Below, piece after piece: positions 23,059-38,194 of a stretch of 64,000 nt of DNA. The DNA comes from Auanema rhodensis. Taxonomy: Eukaryota > Nematoda > Chromadorea > Rhabditida > Rhabditidae. Position 1 is the first letter of the stretch. Each line of letters starts with the position of its first letter. The notes under the pieces were generated by a model. The model was not told where the DNA came from. It did no database searches and saw only the letters and a program-made list of their open reading frames with translations. Both the position numbers and the translations under genes were made by a program. The stretch covers positions 248,001 through 312,000 of the forward strand of contig OZ059898.1 in assembly GCA_964057225.1 (NCBI GenBank), written 5' to 3'.

Positions 23059-25522
23059 TCTCTTTATCTTTCACGTGAAGCGAGTTACATACCAAGTGCA
23101 CATCACGTGTACATTTAATTAGCATAAATTGAAGTTCACGTAAATTTCAAAGTCATGGTTACCATGCACCAATATCAATAAAAATTTGTTTTTAGACTAA
23201 TATGGACATGGGAAATTTAATTTTGAAAACCGCATCTCTTTATCTTTCACGTGAAGCGAGTTACATACCAAGTGCACATCACGTGTACATTTAATTAGCA
23301 TAAATTAAAGTTCACGTAAATTTCAAAGTCATGGTTACCATGCACCAATATCAATAAAAATTTGTTTTTAGACTAATATGGACATGAGGAATCTAATTTT
23401 GAAAACTGTATCTCTTTATCTTTCACGTGAAGCGAGTTACATACCAAGTGCACATCACGTGTACATTTAATTAGCATAAATTAAAGTTCACGTAAATTTC
23501 AAAGTCATGGTTACCATGCACCAATATCAATAAAAATTTGTTTTTAGACTAATATGGACATGGGGAATCTAATTTTGAAAACCGCATCTCTTTATCTTTC
23601 ACGTGAAGCGAGTTACATACCAAGGGCACATCACGTGTACATTTAATTAGCATAAATTAAAGTTCACGTAAATTTCAAAGTCATGGTTACCATGCACCAA
23701 TATCAATAAAAATTTGTTTTTAGACTAATATGGACATGGGGAATCTAATTTTGAAAACCGCATCTCTTTATCTTTCACGTGAAGCGAGTTACATACCAAG
23801 TGCACATCACGTGTACATTTAATTAGCATAAATTAAAGTTCACGTAAATTTCAAAGTCATGGTTACCATGCACCAATATCAATAAAAATCTGTTTTTAGA
23901 CTAATATGGACATGGGGAATCTAATTTTGGAAACCGCATCTCTTTATCTTTCACGTGAAGCGAGTTACATACCAAGTGCACATCACGTGTACATTTAATT
24001 AGCATAAATTGAAGTTCACGTAAATTTCAAAGTCATGGTTACCATGAACCAATATCAATAAAAATTTGTTTTTAGACTAATATGGACATGGGGAATCTAA
24101 TTTTGAAAACCGCATCTCTTTATCTTTCACGTGAAGCGAGTTACATACCAAGTGCACATCACGTGTACATTTAATTAGCATAAATTAAAGTTCACGTAAA
24201 TTTCAAAGTCATGGTTACCATGAACCAATATCAATAAAAATTTGTTTTTAGACTAATATGGACATGGGGAATCTAATTTTGAAAACCGCATCTCTTTATC
24301 TTTCACGTGAAGCGAGTTACATACCAAGTGCACATCACGTGTACATTTAATTAGCATAAATTGAAGTTCACGTAAATTTCAAAGTCAGGGTTACCATGCA
24401 CCAATATCAATAAAAATTTGTTTTTAGACTAATATGGACATGGGAAATTTAATTTTGAAAACCGCATCTCTTTATCTTTCACGTGAAGCGAGTTACATAC
24501 CAAGTGCACATCACGTGTACATTTAATTAGCATAAATTAAAGTTCACGTAAATTTCAAAGTCATGGTTACCATGCACCAATATCAATAAAAATTTGTTTT
24601 TAGACTAATATGGACATGAGGAATCTAATTTTGAAAACTGCATCTCTTTATCTTTCACGTGAAGCGAGTTACATACCAAGTGCACATCACGTGTACATTT
24701 AATTAGCATAAATTAAAGTTCACGTAAATTTCAAAGTCATGGTTACCATGAACCAATATCAATAAAAATTTGTTTTTAGACTAATATGGACATGGGGAAT
24801 CTAATTTTGAAAACCGCATCTCTTTATCTTTCACGTGAAGCGAGTTACATACCAAGTGCACATCACGTGTACATTTAATTAGCATAAATTGAAGTTCACG
24901 TAAATTTCAAAGTCATGGTTACCATGCACCAATATCAATAAAAATTTGTTTTTAGACTAATATGGACATGGGAAATTTAATTTTGAAAACCGCATCTCTT
25001 TATCTTTCACGTGAAGCGAGTTACATACCAAGTGCTCATCACGTGTACATTTAATTAGCATAAATAAAAGTTCACGTAAATTTCAAAGTCATGATTACCA
25101 TGCACCAATATCAATAAAAATTTGTTTTTAGACTAATATGGACATGAGGAATCTAATTTTGAAAACCGCATCTCTTTATCTTTCACGTGAAGCGAGTTAC
25201 ATACCAAGTGCACATCACGTGTACATTTAATTAGCATAAATTAAAGTTCACGTAAATTTCAAAGTCATGGTTACCATGCACCAATATCAATAAAAATTTG
25301 TTTGTAGACTAATATGGACATGGGGAATCTAATTTTGAAAACCGCATCTCTTTATCTTTCACGTGAAGCGAGTTACATACCAAGGGCACATCACGTGTAC
25401 ATTTAATTAGCATAAATTAAAGTTCACGTAAATTTCAAAGTCATGGTTACCATGCACCAATATCAATAAAAATTTGTTTTGAGACTAATATGGACATGGG
25501 GAATCTAATTTTGAAAACCGCA
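23059..25522 (+). repeat. 14-unit block, left copy of a 17-unit-offset duplication
   Basis: Fourteen units (2,464 bp) whose order of variants is repeated at 26051-28514. Key markers are CAGGGTT at 24386, GAAAACTGCA near 24635, TGCTCATC at 25033 with AAATAAAAG and CATGATT in the same unit, TTTGTAGAC at 25310 and TTTTGAGAC at 25477. Some positions differ (GAAAACTGTA near 23403 against GAAAACTGCA near 26395). Confidence 0.9.
24291..25522 (+). repeat. Seven-unit core, occurrence 1
   Basis: Core of 1,232 bp: CAGGGTT with GGGAAATTT; CATGAGG with ACTGCA; A109; A73G with GGGAAATTT; TGCTCATC; TTTGTAGAC; T39G with TTTTGAGAC. It recurs at 27283, 29747 and, without CAGGGTT, at 33971. Confidence 0.9.
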
Positions 25523-26050
25523 TCTCTTTATCTTTCACGTGAAGCGAGTTACATACCAAGTGCACATCACGTGTACATTTAATTAGCATAAATTAAAGTC
25601 CACGTAAATTTCAAAGTCATGGTTACCATGCACCAATATCAATAAAAATTTGTTTTTAGACTAATATGGACATGGGGAATCTAATTTTGAAAACCGCATC
25701 TCTTTATCTTTCACGTGAAGCGAGTTACATACCAAGTGCACATCACGTGTACATTTAATTAGCATAAATTAAAGTTCACGTAAATTTCAAAGTCATGGTT
25801 ACCATGCACCAATATCAATAAAAATCTGATTTTAGACTAATATGGACATGGGGAATCTAATTTTGGAAACCGCATCTCTTTATCTTTCACGTGAAGCGAG
25901 TTACATACCAAGTGCACATCACGTGTACATTTAATTAGCATAAATTGAAGTTCACGTAAATTTCAAAGTCATGGTTACCATGAACCAATATCAATAAAAA
26001 TTTGTTTTTAGACTAATATGGACATGGGGAATCTAATTTTGAAAACCGCA

Positions 26051-28514
26051 TCTCTTTATCTTTCACGTGAAGCGAGTTACATACCAAGTGCACATCACGT
26101 GTACATTTAATTAGCATAAATTGAAGTTCACGTAAATTTCAAAGTCATGGTTACCATGCACCAATATCAATAAAAATTTGTTTTTAGACTAATATGGACA
26201 TGGGAAATTTAATTTTGAAAACCGCATCTCTTTATCTTTCACGTGAAGCGAGTTACATACCAAGTGCACATCACGTGTACATTTAATTAGCATAAATTAA
26301 AGTTCACGTAAATTTCAAAGTCATGGTTACCATGCACCAATATCAATAAAAATTTGTTTTTAGACTAATATGGACATGAGGAATCTAATTTTGAAAACTG
26401 CATCTCTTTATCTTTCACGTGAAGCGAGTTACATACCAAGTGCACATCACGCGTACATTTAATTAGCATAAATTAAAGTTCACGTAAATTTCAAAGTCAT
26501 GGTTACCATGCACCAATATCAATAAAAATTTGTTTTTAGACTAATATGGACATGGGGAATCTAATTTTGAAAACCGCATCTCTTTATCTTTCACGTGAAG
26601 CGAGTTACATACCAAGGGCACATCACGTGTACATTTAATTAGCATAAATTAAAGTTCACGTAAATTTCAAAGTCATGGTTACCATGCACCAATATCAATA
26701 AAAATTTGTTTTTAGACTAATATGGACATGGGGAATCTAATTTTGAAAACCGCATCTCTTTATCTTTCACGTGAAGCGAGTTACATACCAAGTGCACATC
26801 ACGTGTACATTTAATTAGCATAAATTAAAGTTCACGTAAATTTCAAAGTCATGGTTACCATGCACCAATATCAATAAAAATCTGTTTTTAGACTAATATG
26901 GACATGGGGAATCTAATTTTGGAAACCGCATCTCTTTATCTTTCACGTGAAGCGAGTTACATACCAAGTGCACATCACGTGTACATTTAATTAGCATAAA
27001 TTGAAGTTCACGTAAATTTCAAAGTCATGGTTACCATGAACCAATATCAATAAAAATTTGTTTTTAGACTAATATGGACATGGGGAATCTAATTTTGAAA
27101 ACCGCATCTCTTTATCTTTCACGTGAAGCGAGTTACATACCAAGTGCACATCACGTGTACATTTAATTAGCATAAATTAAAGTTCACGTAAATTTCAAAG
27201 TCATGGTTACCATGAACCAATATCAATAAAAATTTGTTTTTAGACTAATATGGACATGGGGAATCTAATTTTGAAAACCGCATCTCTTTATCTTTCACGT
27301 GAAGCGAGTTACATACCAAGTGCACATCACGTGTACATTTAATTAGCATAAATTGAAGTTCACGTAAATTTCAAAGTCAGGGTTACCATGCACCAATATC
27401 AATAAAAATTTGTTTTTAGACTAATATGGACATGGGAAATTTAATTTTGAAAACCGCATCTCTTTATCTTTCACGTGAAGCGAGTTACATACCAAGTGCA
27501 CATCACGTGTACATTTAATTAGCATAAATTAAAGTTCACGTAAATTTCAAAGTCATGGTTACCATGCACCAATATCAATAAAAATTTGTTTTTAGACTAA
27601 TATGGACATGAGGAATCTAATTTTGAAAACTGCATCTCTTTATCTTTCACGTGAAGCGAGTTACATACCAAGTGCACATCACGTGTACATTTAATTAGCA
27701 TAAATTAAAGTTCACGTAAATTTCAAAGTCATGGTTACCATGAACCAATATCAATAAAAATTTGTTTTTAGACTAATATGGACATGGGGAATCTAATTTT
27801 GAAAACCGCATCTCTTTATCTTTCACGTGAAGCGAGTTACATACCAAGTGCACATCACGTGTACATTTAATTAGCATAAATTGAAGTTCACGTAAATTTC
27901 AAAGTCATGGTTACCATGCACCAATATCAATAAAAATTTGTTTTTAGACTAATATGGACATGGGAAATTTAATTTTGAAAACCGCATCTCTTTATCTTTC
28001 ACGTGAAGCGAGTTACATACCAAGTGCTCATCACGTGTACATTTAATTAGCATAAATAAAAGTTCACGTAAATTTCAAAGTCATGATTACCATGCACCAA
28101 TATCAATAAAAATTTGTTTTTAGACTAATATGGACATGAGGAATCTAATTTTGAAAACCGCATCTCTTTATCTTTCACGTGAAGCGAGTTACATACCAAG
28201 TGCACATCACGTGTACATTTAATTAGCATAAATTAAAGTTCACGTAAATTTCAAAGTCATGGTTACCATGCACCAATATCAATAAAAATTTGTTTGTAGA
28301 CTAATATGGACATGGGGAATCTAATTTTGAAAACCGCATCTCTTTATCTTTCACGTGAAGCGAGTTACATACCAAGGGCACATCACGTGTACATTTAATT
28401 AGCATAAATTAAAGTTCACGTAAATTTCAAAGTCATGGTTACCATGCACCAATATCAATAAAAATTTGTTTTGAGACTAATATGGACATGGGGAATCTAA
28501 TTTTGAAAACCGCA
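26051..28514 (+). repeat. 14-unit block, right copy of the 17-unit-offset duplication
   Basis: Matches 23059-25522 unit for unit: CAGGGTT at 27378, TGCTCATC at 28025, TTTGTAGAC at 28302 and TTTTGAGAC at 28469. A private CACGCGTAC lies near 26449. The two copies are separated by three units at 25523-26050. Confidence 0.9.
27283..28514 (+). repeat. Seven-unit core, occurrence 2
   Basis: Same seven units in the same order as 24291-25522, 17 units to the right. The match with occurrence 3 goes on for two more units (to 28866), including the CACATGAAG unit at 28691. Confidence 0.9.
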
Positions 28515-29746
28515 TCTCTTTATCTTTCACGTGAAGCGAGTTACATACCAAGTGCACATCACGTGTACATTTAATTAGCATAAATTAAAGTTCACGTAAA
28601 TTTCAAAGTCATGGTTACCATGCACCAATATCAATAAAAATTTGTTTTTAGACTAATATGGACATGGGGAATCTAATTTTGGAAACCGCATCTCTTTATC
28701 TTTCACATGAAGCGAGTTACATACCAAGTGCACATCACGTGTACATTTAATTAGCATAAATTGAAGTTCACGTAAATTTCAAAGTCATGGTTACCATGAA
28801 CCAATATCAATAAAAATTTGTTTTTAGACTAATATGGACATGGGGAATCTAATTTTGAAAACCGCATCTCTTTATCTTTCACGTGAAGCGAGTTACATAC
28901 CAAGTGCACATCACGTGTACATTTAATTAGCATAAATTAAAGTTCACGTAAATTTCAAAGTCATGGTTACCATGAACCAATATCAATAAAAATTTGTTTT
29001 TAGACTAATATGGACATGGGGAATCTAATTTTGAAAACCGCATCTCTTTATCTTTCACGTGAAGCGAGTTACATACCAAGTGCACATCACGTGTACATTT
29101 AATTAGCATAAATTGAAGTTCACGTAAATTTCAAAGTCAGGGTTACCATGCACCAATATCAATAAAAATTTGTTTTTAGACTAATATGGACATGGGAAAT
29201 TTAATTTTGAAAACCGCATCTCTTTATCTTTCACGTGAAGCGAGTTACATACCAAGTGCACATCACGTGTACATTTAATTAGCATAAATTAAAGTTCACG
29301 TAAATTTCAAAGTCATGGTTACCATGCACCAATATCAATAAAAATTTGTTTTTAGACTAATATGGACATGAGGAATCTAATTTTGAAAACTGCATCTCTT
29401 TATCTTTCACGTGAAGCGAGTTACATACCAAGTGCACATCACGTGTACATTTAATTAGCATAAATTAAAGTTCACGTAAATTTCAAAGTCATGGTTACCA
29501 TGAACCAATATCAATAAAAATTTGTTTTTAGACTAATATGGACATGGGGAATCTAATTTTGAAAACCGCATCTCTTTATCTTTCACGTGAAGCGAGTTAC
29601 ATACCAAGTGCACATCACGTGTACATTTAATTAGCATAAATTAAAGTTCACGTAAATTTCAAAGTCATGGTTACCATGAACCAATATCAATAAAAATTTG
29701 TTTTTAGACTAATATGGACATGGGGAATCTAATTTTGAAAACCGCA

Positions 29747-30978
29747 TCTCTTTATCTTTCACGTGAAGCGAGTTACATACCAAGTGCACATCACGTGTAC
29801 ATTTAATTAGCATAAATTGAAGTTCACGTAAATTTCAAAGTCAGGGTTACCATGCACCAATATCAATAAAAATTTGTTTTTAGACTAATATGGACATGGG
29901 AAATTTAATTTTGAAAACCGCATCTCTTTATCTTTCACGTGAAGCGAGTTACATACCAAGTGCACATCACGTGTACATTTAATTAGCATAAATTAAAGTT
30001 CACGTAAATTTCAAAGTCATGGTTACCATGCACCAATATCAATAAAAATTTGTTTTTAGACTAATATGGACATGAGGAATCTAATTTTGAAAACTGCATC
30101 TCTTTATCTTTCACGTGAAGCGAGTTACATACCAAGTGCACATCACGTGTACATTTAATTAGCATAAATTAAAGTTCACGTAAATTTCAAAGTCATGGTT
30201 ACCATGAACCAATATCAATAAAAATTTGTTTTTAGACTAATATGGACATGGGGAATCTAATTTTGAAAACCGCATCTCTTTATCTTTCACGTGAAGCGAG
30301 TTACATACCAAGTGCACATCACGTGTACATTTAATTAGCATAAATTGAAGTTCACGTAAATTTCAAAGTCATGGTTACCATGCACCAATATCAATAAAAA
30401 TTTGTTTTTAGACTAATATGGACATGGGAAATTTAATTTTGAAAACCGCATCTCTTTATCTTTCACGTGAAGCGAGTTACATACCAAGTGCTCATCACGT
30501 GTACATTTAATTAGCATAAATAAAAGTTCACGTAAATTTCAAAGTCATGATTACCATGCACCAATATCAATAAAAATTTGTTTTTAGACTAATATGGACA
30601 TGAGGAATCTAATTTTGAAAACCGCATCTCTTTATCTTTCACGTGAAGCGAGTTACATACCAAGTGCACATCACGTGTACATTTAATTAGCATAAATTAA
30701 AGTTCACGTAAATTTCAAAGTCATGGTTACCATGCACCAATATCAATAAAAATTTGTTTGTAGACTAATATGGACATGGGGAATCTAATTTTGAAAACCG
30801 CATCTCTTTATCTTTCACGTGAAGCGAGTTACATACCAAGGGCACATCACGTGTACATTTAATTAGCATAAATTAAAGTTCACGTAAATTTCAAAGTCAT
30901 GGTTACCATGCACCAATATCAATAAAAATTTGTTTTGAGACTAATATGGACATGGGGAATCTAATTTTGAAAACCGCA
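29747..30978 (+). repeat. Seven-unit core, occurrence 3
   Basis: Same seven units, 14 units right of occurrence 2 (CAGGGTT at 29842, TGCTCATC at 30489). Just before it, 29043-29570 is a partial core with CAGGGTT, CATGAGG/ACTGCA and A109, so the start of the core is doubled. Confidence 0.9.
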
Positions 30979-31858
30979 TCTCTTTATCTTTCACGTGAAG
31001 CGAGTTACATACCAAGTGCACATCACGTGTACATTTAATTAGCATAAATTAAAGTTCACGTAAATTTCAAAGTCATGGTTACCATGCACCAATATCAATA
31101 AAAATTTGTTTTTAGACTAATATGGACATGGGGAATCTAATTTTGGAAACCGCATCTCTTTATCTTTCACATGAAGCGAGTTACATACCAAGTGCACATC
31201 ACGTGTACATTTAATTAGCATAAATTGAAGTTCACGTAAATTTCAAAGTCATGGTTACCATGAACCAATATCAATAAAAATTTGTTTTTAGACTAATATG
31301 GACATGGGGAATCTAATTTTGAAAACCGCATCTCTTTATCTTTCACGTGAAGCGAGTTACATATCAAGTGCACATCACGTGTACATTTAATTAGCATAAA
31401 TTAAAGTTCACGTAAATTTCAAAGTCATGGTTACCATGAACCAATATCAATAAAAATTTGTTTTTAGACTAATATGGACATGGGGAATCTAATTTTGAAA
31501 ACCGCATCTCTTTATCTTTCACGTGAAGCGAGTTACATACCAAGTTCACATCACGTGTACATTTAATTAGCATAAATTAAAGTTCACGTAAATTTCAAAG
31601 TCATGGTTACCATGCACCAATATTAATAAAAATTTGTTTTTAGACTAATATGGACATGGGAAATTTAATTTTGAAAACCGCATCTCTTTATCTTTCACGT
31701 GAAGCGAGTTACATACCAAGTGCACATCACGTGTACATTTAATTAGCATAAATTAAAGTTCACGTAAATTTCAAAGTCATGGTTACCATGCACCAATATC
31801 AATAAAAATTTGTTTTTAGACTAATATGGACATGAGGAATCTAATTTTGAAAACCGCA

Positions 31859-33266
31859 TCTCTTTATCTTTCACGTGAAGCGAGTTACATACCAAGTGCA
31901 CATCACGTGTACATTTAATTAGCATAAATTAAAGTTCACGTAAATTTCAAAGTCATGGTTACCATGCACCAATATCAATAAAAATTTGTTTTTAGACTAA
32001 TATGGACATGGGGAATCTAATTTTGGAAACCGCATCTCTTTATCTTTCACATGAAGCGAGTTACATACCAAGTGCACATCACGTGTACATTTAATTAGCA
32101 TAAATTGAAGTTCACGTAAATTTCAAAGTCATGGTTACCATGAACCAATATCAATAAAAATTTGTTTTTAGACTAATATGGACATGGGGAATCTAATTTT
32201 GAAAACCGCATCTCTTTATCTTTCACGTGAAGCGAGTTACATACCAAGTGCACATCACGTGTACATTTAATTAGCATAAATTAAAGTTCACGTAAATTTC
32301 AAAGTCATGGTTACCATGAACCAATATCAATAAAAATTTGTTTTTAGACTAATATGGACATGGGGAATCTAATTTTGAAAACCGCATCTCTTTATCTTTC
32401 ACGTGAAGCGAGTTACATACCAAGGGCACATCACGTGTACATTTAATTAGCATAAATTAAAGTTCACGTAAATTTCAAAGTCATGGTTACCATGCACCAA
32501 TATCAATAAAAATTTGTTTTTAGACTAATATGGACATGGGGAATCTAATTTTGAAAACCGCATCTCTTTATCTTTCACGTGAAGCGAGTTACATACCAAG
32601 TGCACATCACGTGTACATTTAATTAGCATAAATTAAAGTTCACGTAAATTTCAAAGTCATGGTTACCATGCACCAATATCAATAAAAATTTGTTTTTAGA
32701 CTAATATGGACATGGGGAATCTAATTTTGGAAACCGCATCTCTTTATCTTTCACATGAAGCGAGTTACATACCAAGTGCACATCACGTGTACATTTAATT
32801 AGCATAAATTGAAGTTCACGTAAATTTCAAAGTCATGGTTACCATGAACCAATATCAATAAAAATTTGTTTTTAGACTAATATGGACATGGGGAATCTAA
32901 TTTTGAAAACCGCATCTCTTTATCTTTCACGTGAAGCGAGTTACATACCAAGTGCACATCACGTGTACATTTAATTAGCATAAATTAAAGTTCACGTAAA
33001 TTTCAAAGTCATGGTTACCATGAACCAATATCAATAAAAATTTGTTTTTAGACTAATATGGACATGGGGAATCTAATTTTGAAAACCGCATCTCTTTATC
33101 TTTCACGTGAAGCGAGTTACATACCAAGTTCACATCACGTGTACATTTAATTAGCATAAATTAAAGTTCACGTAAATTTCAAAGTCATGGTTACCATGCA
33201 CCAATATCAATAAAAATTTGTTTTTAGACTAATATGGACATGGGAAATTTAATTTTGAAAACCGCA
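31859..33266 (+). repeat. Four-unit period marked by CACATGAAG
   Basis: Order A168G; CACATGAAG with A73G and A109; A109; then a fourth unit (T39G at 32387, AAGTTCACATC at 33091), seen twice in tandem (31859-32562 and 32563-33266). CACATG destroys the first E-box palindrome in these units. Confidence 0.82.
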
Positions 33267-33970
33267 TCTCTTTATCTTTCACGTGAAGCGAGTTACATAC
33301 CAAGGGCACATCACGTGTACATTTAATTAGCATAAATTAAAGTTCACGTAAATTTCAAAGTCATGGTTACCATGCACCAATATCAATAAAAATTTGTTTT
33401 TAGACTAATATGGACATGGGGAATCTAATTTTGAAAACCGCATCTCTTCATCTTTCACGTGAAGCGAGTTACATACCAAGTGCACATCACGTGTACATTT
33501 AATTAGCATAAATTAAAGTTCACGTAAATTTCAAAGTCATGGTTACCATGCACCAATATCAATAAAAATCTGTTTTTAGACTAATATGGACATGGGGAAT
33601 CTAATTTTGGAAACCGCATCTCTTTATCTTTCACGTGAAGCGAGTTACATACCAAGTGCACATCACGTGTACATTTAATTAGCATAAATTGAAGTTCACG
33701 TAAATTTCAAAGTCATGGTTACCATGAACCAATATCAATAAAAATTTGTTTTTAGACTAATATGGACATGGGGAATCTAATTTTGAAAACCGCATCTCTT
33801 TATCTTTCACGTGAAGCGAGTTACATATCAAGTGCACATCACGTGTACATTTAATTAGCATAAATTAAAGTTCACGTAAATTTCAAAGTCATGGTTACCA
33901 TGAACCAATATCAATAAAAATTTGTTTTTAGACTAATATGGACATGGGGAATCTAATTTTGAAAACCGCA

Positions 33971-35202
33971 TCTCTTTATCTTTCACGTGAAGCGAGTTAC
34001 ATACCAAGTGCACATCACGTGTACATTTAATTAGCATAAATTGAAGTTCACGTAAATTTCAAAGTCATGGTTACCATGCACCAATATCAATAAAAATTTG
34101 TTTTTAGACTAATATGGACATGGGAAATTTAATTTTGAAAACCGCATCTCTTTATCTTTCACGTGAAGCGAGTTACATACCAAGTGCACATCACGTGTAC
34201 ATTTAATTAGCATAAATTAAAGTTCACGTAAATTTCAAAGTCATGGTTACCATGCACCAATATCAATAAAAATTTGTTTTTAGACTAATATGGACATGAG
34301 GAATCTAATTTTGAAAACTGCATCTCTTTATCTTTCACGTGAAGCGAGTTACATACCAAGTGCACATCACGTGTACATTTAATTAGCATAAATTAAAGTT
34401 CACGTAAATTTCAAAGTCATGGTTACCATGAACCAATATCAATAAAAATTTGTTTTTAGACTAATATGGACATGGGGAATCTAATTTTGAAAACCGCATC
34501 TCTTTATCTTTCACGTGAAGCGAGTTACATACCAAGTGCACATCACGTGTACATTTAATTAGCATAAATTGAAGTTCACGTAAATTTCAAAGTCATGGTT
34601 ACCATGCACCAATATCAATAAAAATTTGTTTTTAGACTAATATGGACATGGGAAATTTAATTTTGAAAACCGCATCTCTTTATCTTTCACGTGAAGCGAG
34701 TTACATACCAAGTGCTCATCACGTGTACATTTAATAAGCATAAATTAAAGTTCACGTAAATTTCAAAGTCATGGTTACCATGCACCAATATCAATAAAAA
34801 TTTGTTTTTAGACTAATATGGACATGAGGAATCTAATTTTGAAAACCGCATCTCTTTATCTTTCACGTGAAGCGAGTTACATACCAAGTGCACATCACGT
34901 GTACATTTAATTAGCATAAATTAAAGTTCACGTAAATTTCAAAGTCATGGTTACCATGCACCAATATCAATAAAAATTTGTTTGTAGACTAATATGGACA
35001 TGGGGAATCTAATTTTGAAAACCGCATCTCTTTATCTTTCACGTGAAGCGAGTTACATACCAAGGGCACATCACGTGTACATTTAATTAGCATAAATTAA
35101 AGTTCACGTAAATTTCAAAGTCATGGTTACCATGCACCAATATCAATAAAAATTTGTTTTGAGACTAATATGGACATGGGGAATCTAATTTTGAAAACCG
35201 CA
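33971..35202 (+). repeat. Seven-unit core, occurrence 4 (variant)
   Basis: Same order, but the first unit has the ordinary CATGGTT instead of CAGGGTT, and the TGCTCATC unit (34713) reads TTAATAAGC rather than having AAATAAAAG and CATGATT. It is therefore a more diverged relative, or older than the CAGGGTT change. Confidence 0.85.
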
Positions 35203-35906
35203 TCTCTTTATCTTTCACGTGAAGCGAGTTACATACCAAGTGCACATCACGTGTACATTTAATTAGCATAAATTAAAGTTCACGTAAATTTCAAAGTCAT
35301 GGTTACCATGCATCAATATCAATAAAAATCTGTTTTTAGACTAATATGGACATGGGGAATCTAATTTTGAAAACCGCATCTCTTTATCTTTCACGTGAAG
35401 CGAGTTACATACCAAGTGCTCATCACGTGTACATTTAATAAGCATAAATTAAAGTTCACGTAAATTTCAAAGTCATGGTTACCATGCACCAATATCAATA
35501 AAAATTTGTTTTTAGACTAATATGGACATGAGGAATCTAATTTTGAAAACCGCATCTCTTTATCTTTCACGTGAAGCGAGTTACATACCAAGTGCACATC
35601 ACGTGTACATTTAATTAGCATAAATTAAAGTTCACGTAAATTTCAAAGTCATGGTTACCATGCACCAATATCAATAAAAATTTGTTTGTGGACTAATATG
35701 GACATGGGGAATCTAATTTTGAAAACCGCATCTCTTTATCTTTCACGTGAAGCGAGTTACATACCAAGGGCACATCACGTGTACATTTAATTAGCATAAA
35801 TTAAAGTTCACGTAAATTTCAAAGTCATGGTTACCATGCACCAATATCAATAAAAATTTGTTTTGAGACTAATATGGACATGGGGAATCTAATTTTGAAA
35901 ACCGCA
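34675..35906 (+). repeat. Three-unit motif duplicated four units apart
   Basis: Units TGCTCATC/TTAATAAGC, TTTGTAGAC and T39G/TTTTGAGAC at 34675-35202 recur at 35379-35906 (TGCTCATC at 35417; here TTTGTGGAC). The unit between them, 35203, has a private CATCAATATC and T128C. Confidence 0.88.
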
Positions 35907-37138
35907 TCTCTTTATCTTTCACGTGAAGCGAGTTACATACCAAGTGCACATCACGTGTACATTTAATTAGCATAAATTAAAGTTCACGTAAATTTCAAAG
36001 TCATGGTTACCATGCACCAATATCAATAAAAATTTGTTTTTAGACTAATATGGACATGGGGAATCTAATTTTGGAAACCGCATCTCTTTATCTTTCACAT
36101 GAAGCGAGTTACATACCAAGTGCACATCACGTGTACATTTAATTAGCATAAATTGAAGTTCACGTAAATTTCAAAGTCATGGTTACCATGAACCAATATC
36201 AATAAAAATTTGTTTTTAGACTAATATGGACATGGGGAATCTAATTTTGAAAACCGCATCTCTTTATCTTTCACGTGAAGCGAGTTACATACCAAGTGCA
36301 CATCACGTGTACATTTAATTAGCATAAATTAAAGTTCACGTAAATTTCAAAGTCATGGTTACCATGAACCAATATCAATAAAAATTTGTTTTTAGACTAA
36401 TATGGACATGGGGAATCTAATTTTGAAAACCGCATCTCTTTATCTTTCACGTGAAGCGAGTTACATACCAAGTGCACATCACGTGTACATTTAATTAGCA
36501 TAAATTAAAGTTCACGTAAATTTCAAAGTCATGGTTACCATGCACCAATATCAATAAAAATTTGTTTTTAGACTAATATGGACATGGCGAATCTAATTTT
36601 GAAAACCGCATCTCTTTATCTTTCACGTGAAGCGAGTTACATACCAAGTGCACATCACGTGTACATTTAATTAGCATAAATTAAAGTTCACGTAAATTTC
36701 AAAGTCATGGTTACCGTGCACCAATATCAATAAAAATTTGTTTTTAGACTAATATGGACATGGGGAATCTAATTTTGAAAACCGCATCTCTTTATCTTTC
36801 ACGTGAAGCGAGTTACATATCAAGTGCACATCACGTGTACATTTAATTAGCATAAATTAAAGTTCACGTAAATTTCAAAGTCATGGTTACCATGCACCAA
36901 TATCAATAAAAATTTGTTTTTAGACTAATATGGACATGAGAAATTTAATTTTGAAAACCGCATCTCTTAATCTTTCACGTGAAGCGAGTTACATACCAAG
37001 TGCACATCACGTGTACATTTAATTAGCATAAATTAAAGTTCACGTAAATTTCAAAGTCATGGTTACCATGCACCAATATCAATAAAAATTTGTTTTTAGA
37101 CTAATATGGACATGGGGAATCTAATTTTGAAAACCGCA

Positions 37139-38194
37139 TCTCTTTATCTTTCACGTGAAGCGAGTTACATACCAAGTGCACATCACGTGTACATTTAATT
37201 AGCATAAATTAAAGTTCACGTAAATTTCAAAGTCATGGTTACCATGAACCAATATCAATAAAAATTTGTTTTTAGACTAATATGGACATAGGGAATCTAA
37301 TTTTGAAAACCGCATCTCTTCATCTTTCACGTGAAGCGAGTTACATACCAAGTGCACATCACGTGTACATTTAATTAGCATAAATTGAAGTTCACGTAAA
37401 TTTCAAAGTCATGGTTACCATTAACCAATATCAATAAAAATTTGTTTTTAGACTAATATGGACATGGGGAATCTAATTTTGAAAACCGCATCTCTTTATC
37501 TTTCACGTGAAGCGAGTTACATACCAAGTGCACATCACGTGTACATTTAATTAGCATAAATTAAAGTTCACGTAAATTTCAAAGTCATGGTTACCATGCA
37601 CCAATATCAATAAAAATTTGTTTTTAGACTAATATGGACATGGGGAATCTAATTTTGAAAACCGCATCTCTTTATCTTTCACGTGAAGCGAGTTACATAC
37701 CAAGTGCACATCACGTGTACATTTAATTAGCATAAATTAAAGTTCACGTAAATTTCAAAGTCATGGTTACCATGCACCAATATCAATAAAAATTTGTTTT
37801 TAGACTAATATGGACATGGGGAATCTAATTTTGAAAACCGCATCTCTTTATCTTTCACGTGAAGCGAGTTACATACCAAGTGCACATCACGTGTACATTT
37901 AATTAGCATAAATTAAAGTTCACGTAAATTTCAAAGTCATGGTTACCATGCACCAATATCAATAAAAATTTGTTTTTAGACTAATATGGACATGGGGAAT
38001 CTAATTTTGAAAACCGCATCTCTTTATCTTTCACGTGAAGCGAGTTACATACCAAGTGCACATCACGTGTACATTTAATTAGCATAAATTAAAGTTCACG
38101 TAAATTACAAAGTCATGGTTACCATGCACCAATATCAATAAAAATTTGTTTTTAGACTAATATTGACATGGGGAATCTAATTTTGGAAACCGCA
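37139..38194 (+). repeat. Six-unit block, left copy of a 20-unit-offset duplication
   Basis: Markers: A109 with CATAGGG (37288); TCTTCATC with A73G; three near-consensus units; AAATTACAAAG (38103) with A168G. Private changes are CCATTAACC near 37420 and TATTGACATG near 38161. Repeats at 40659-41714. Confidence 0.87.
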
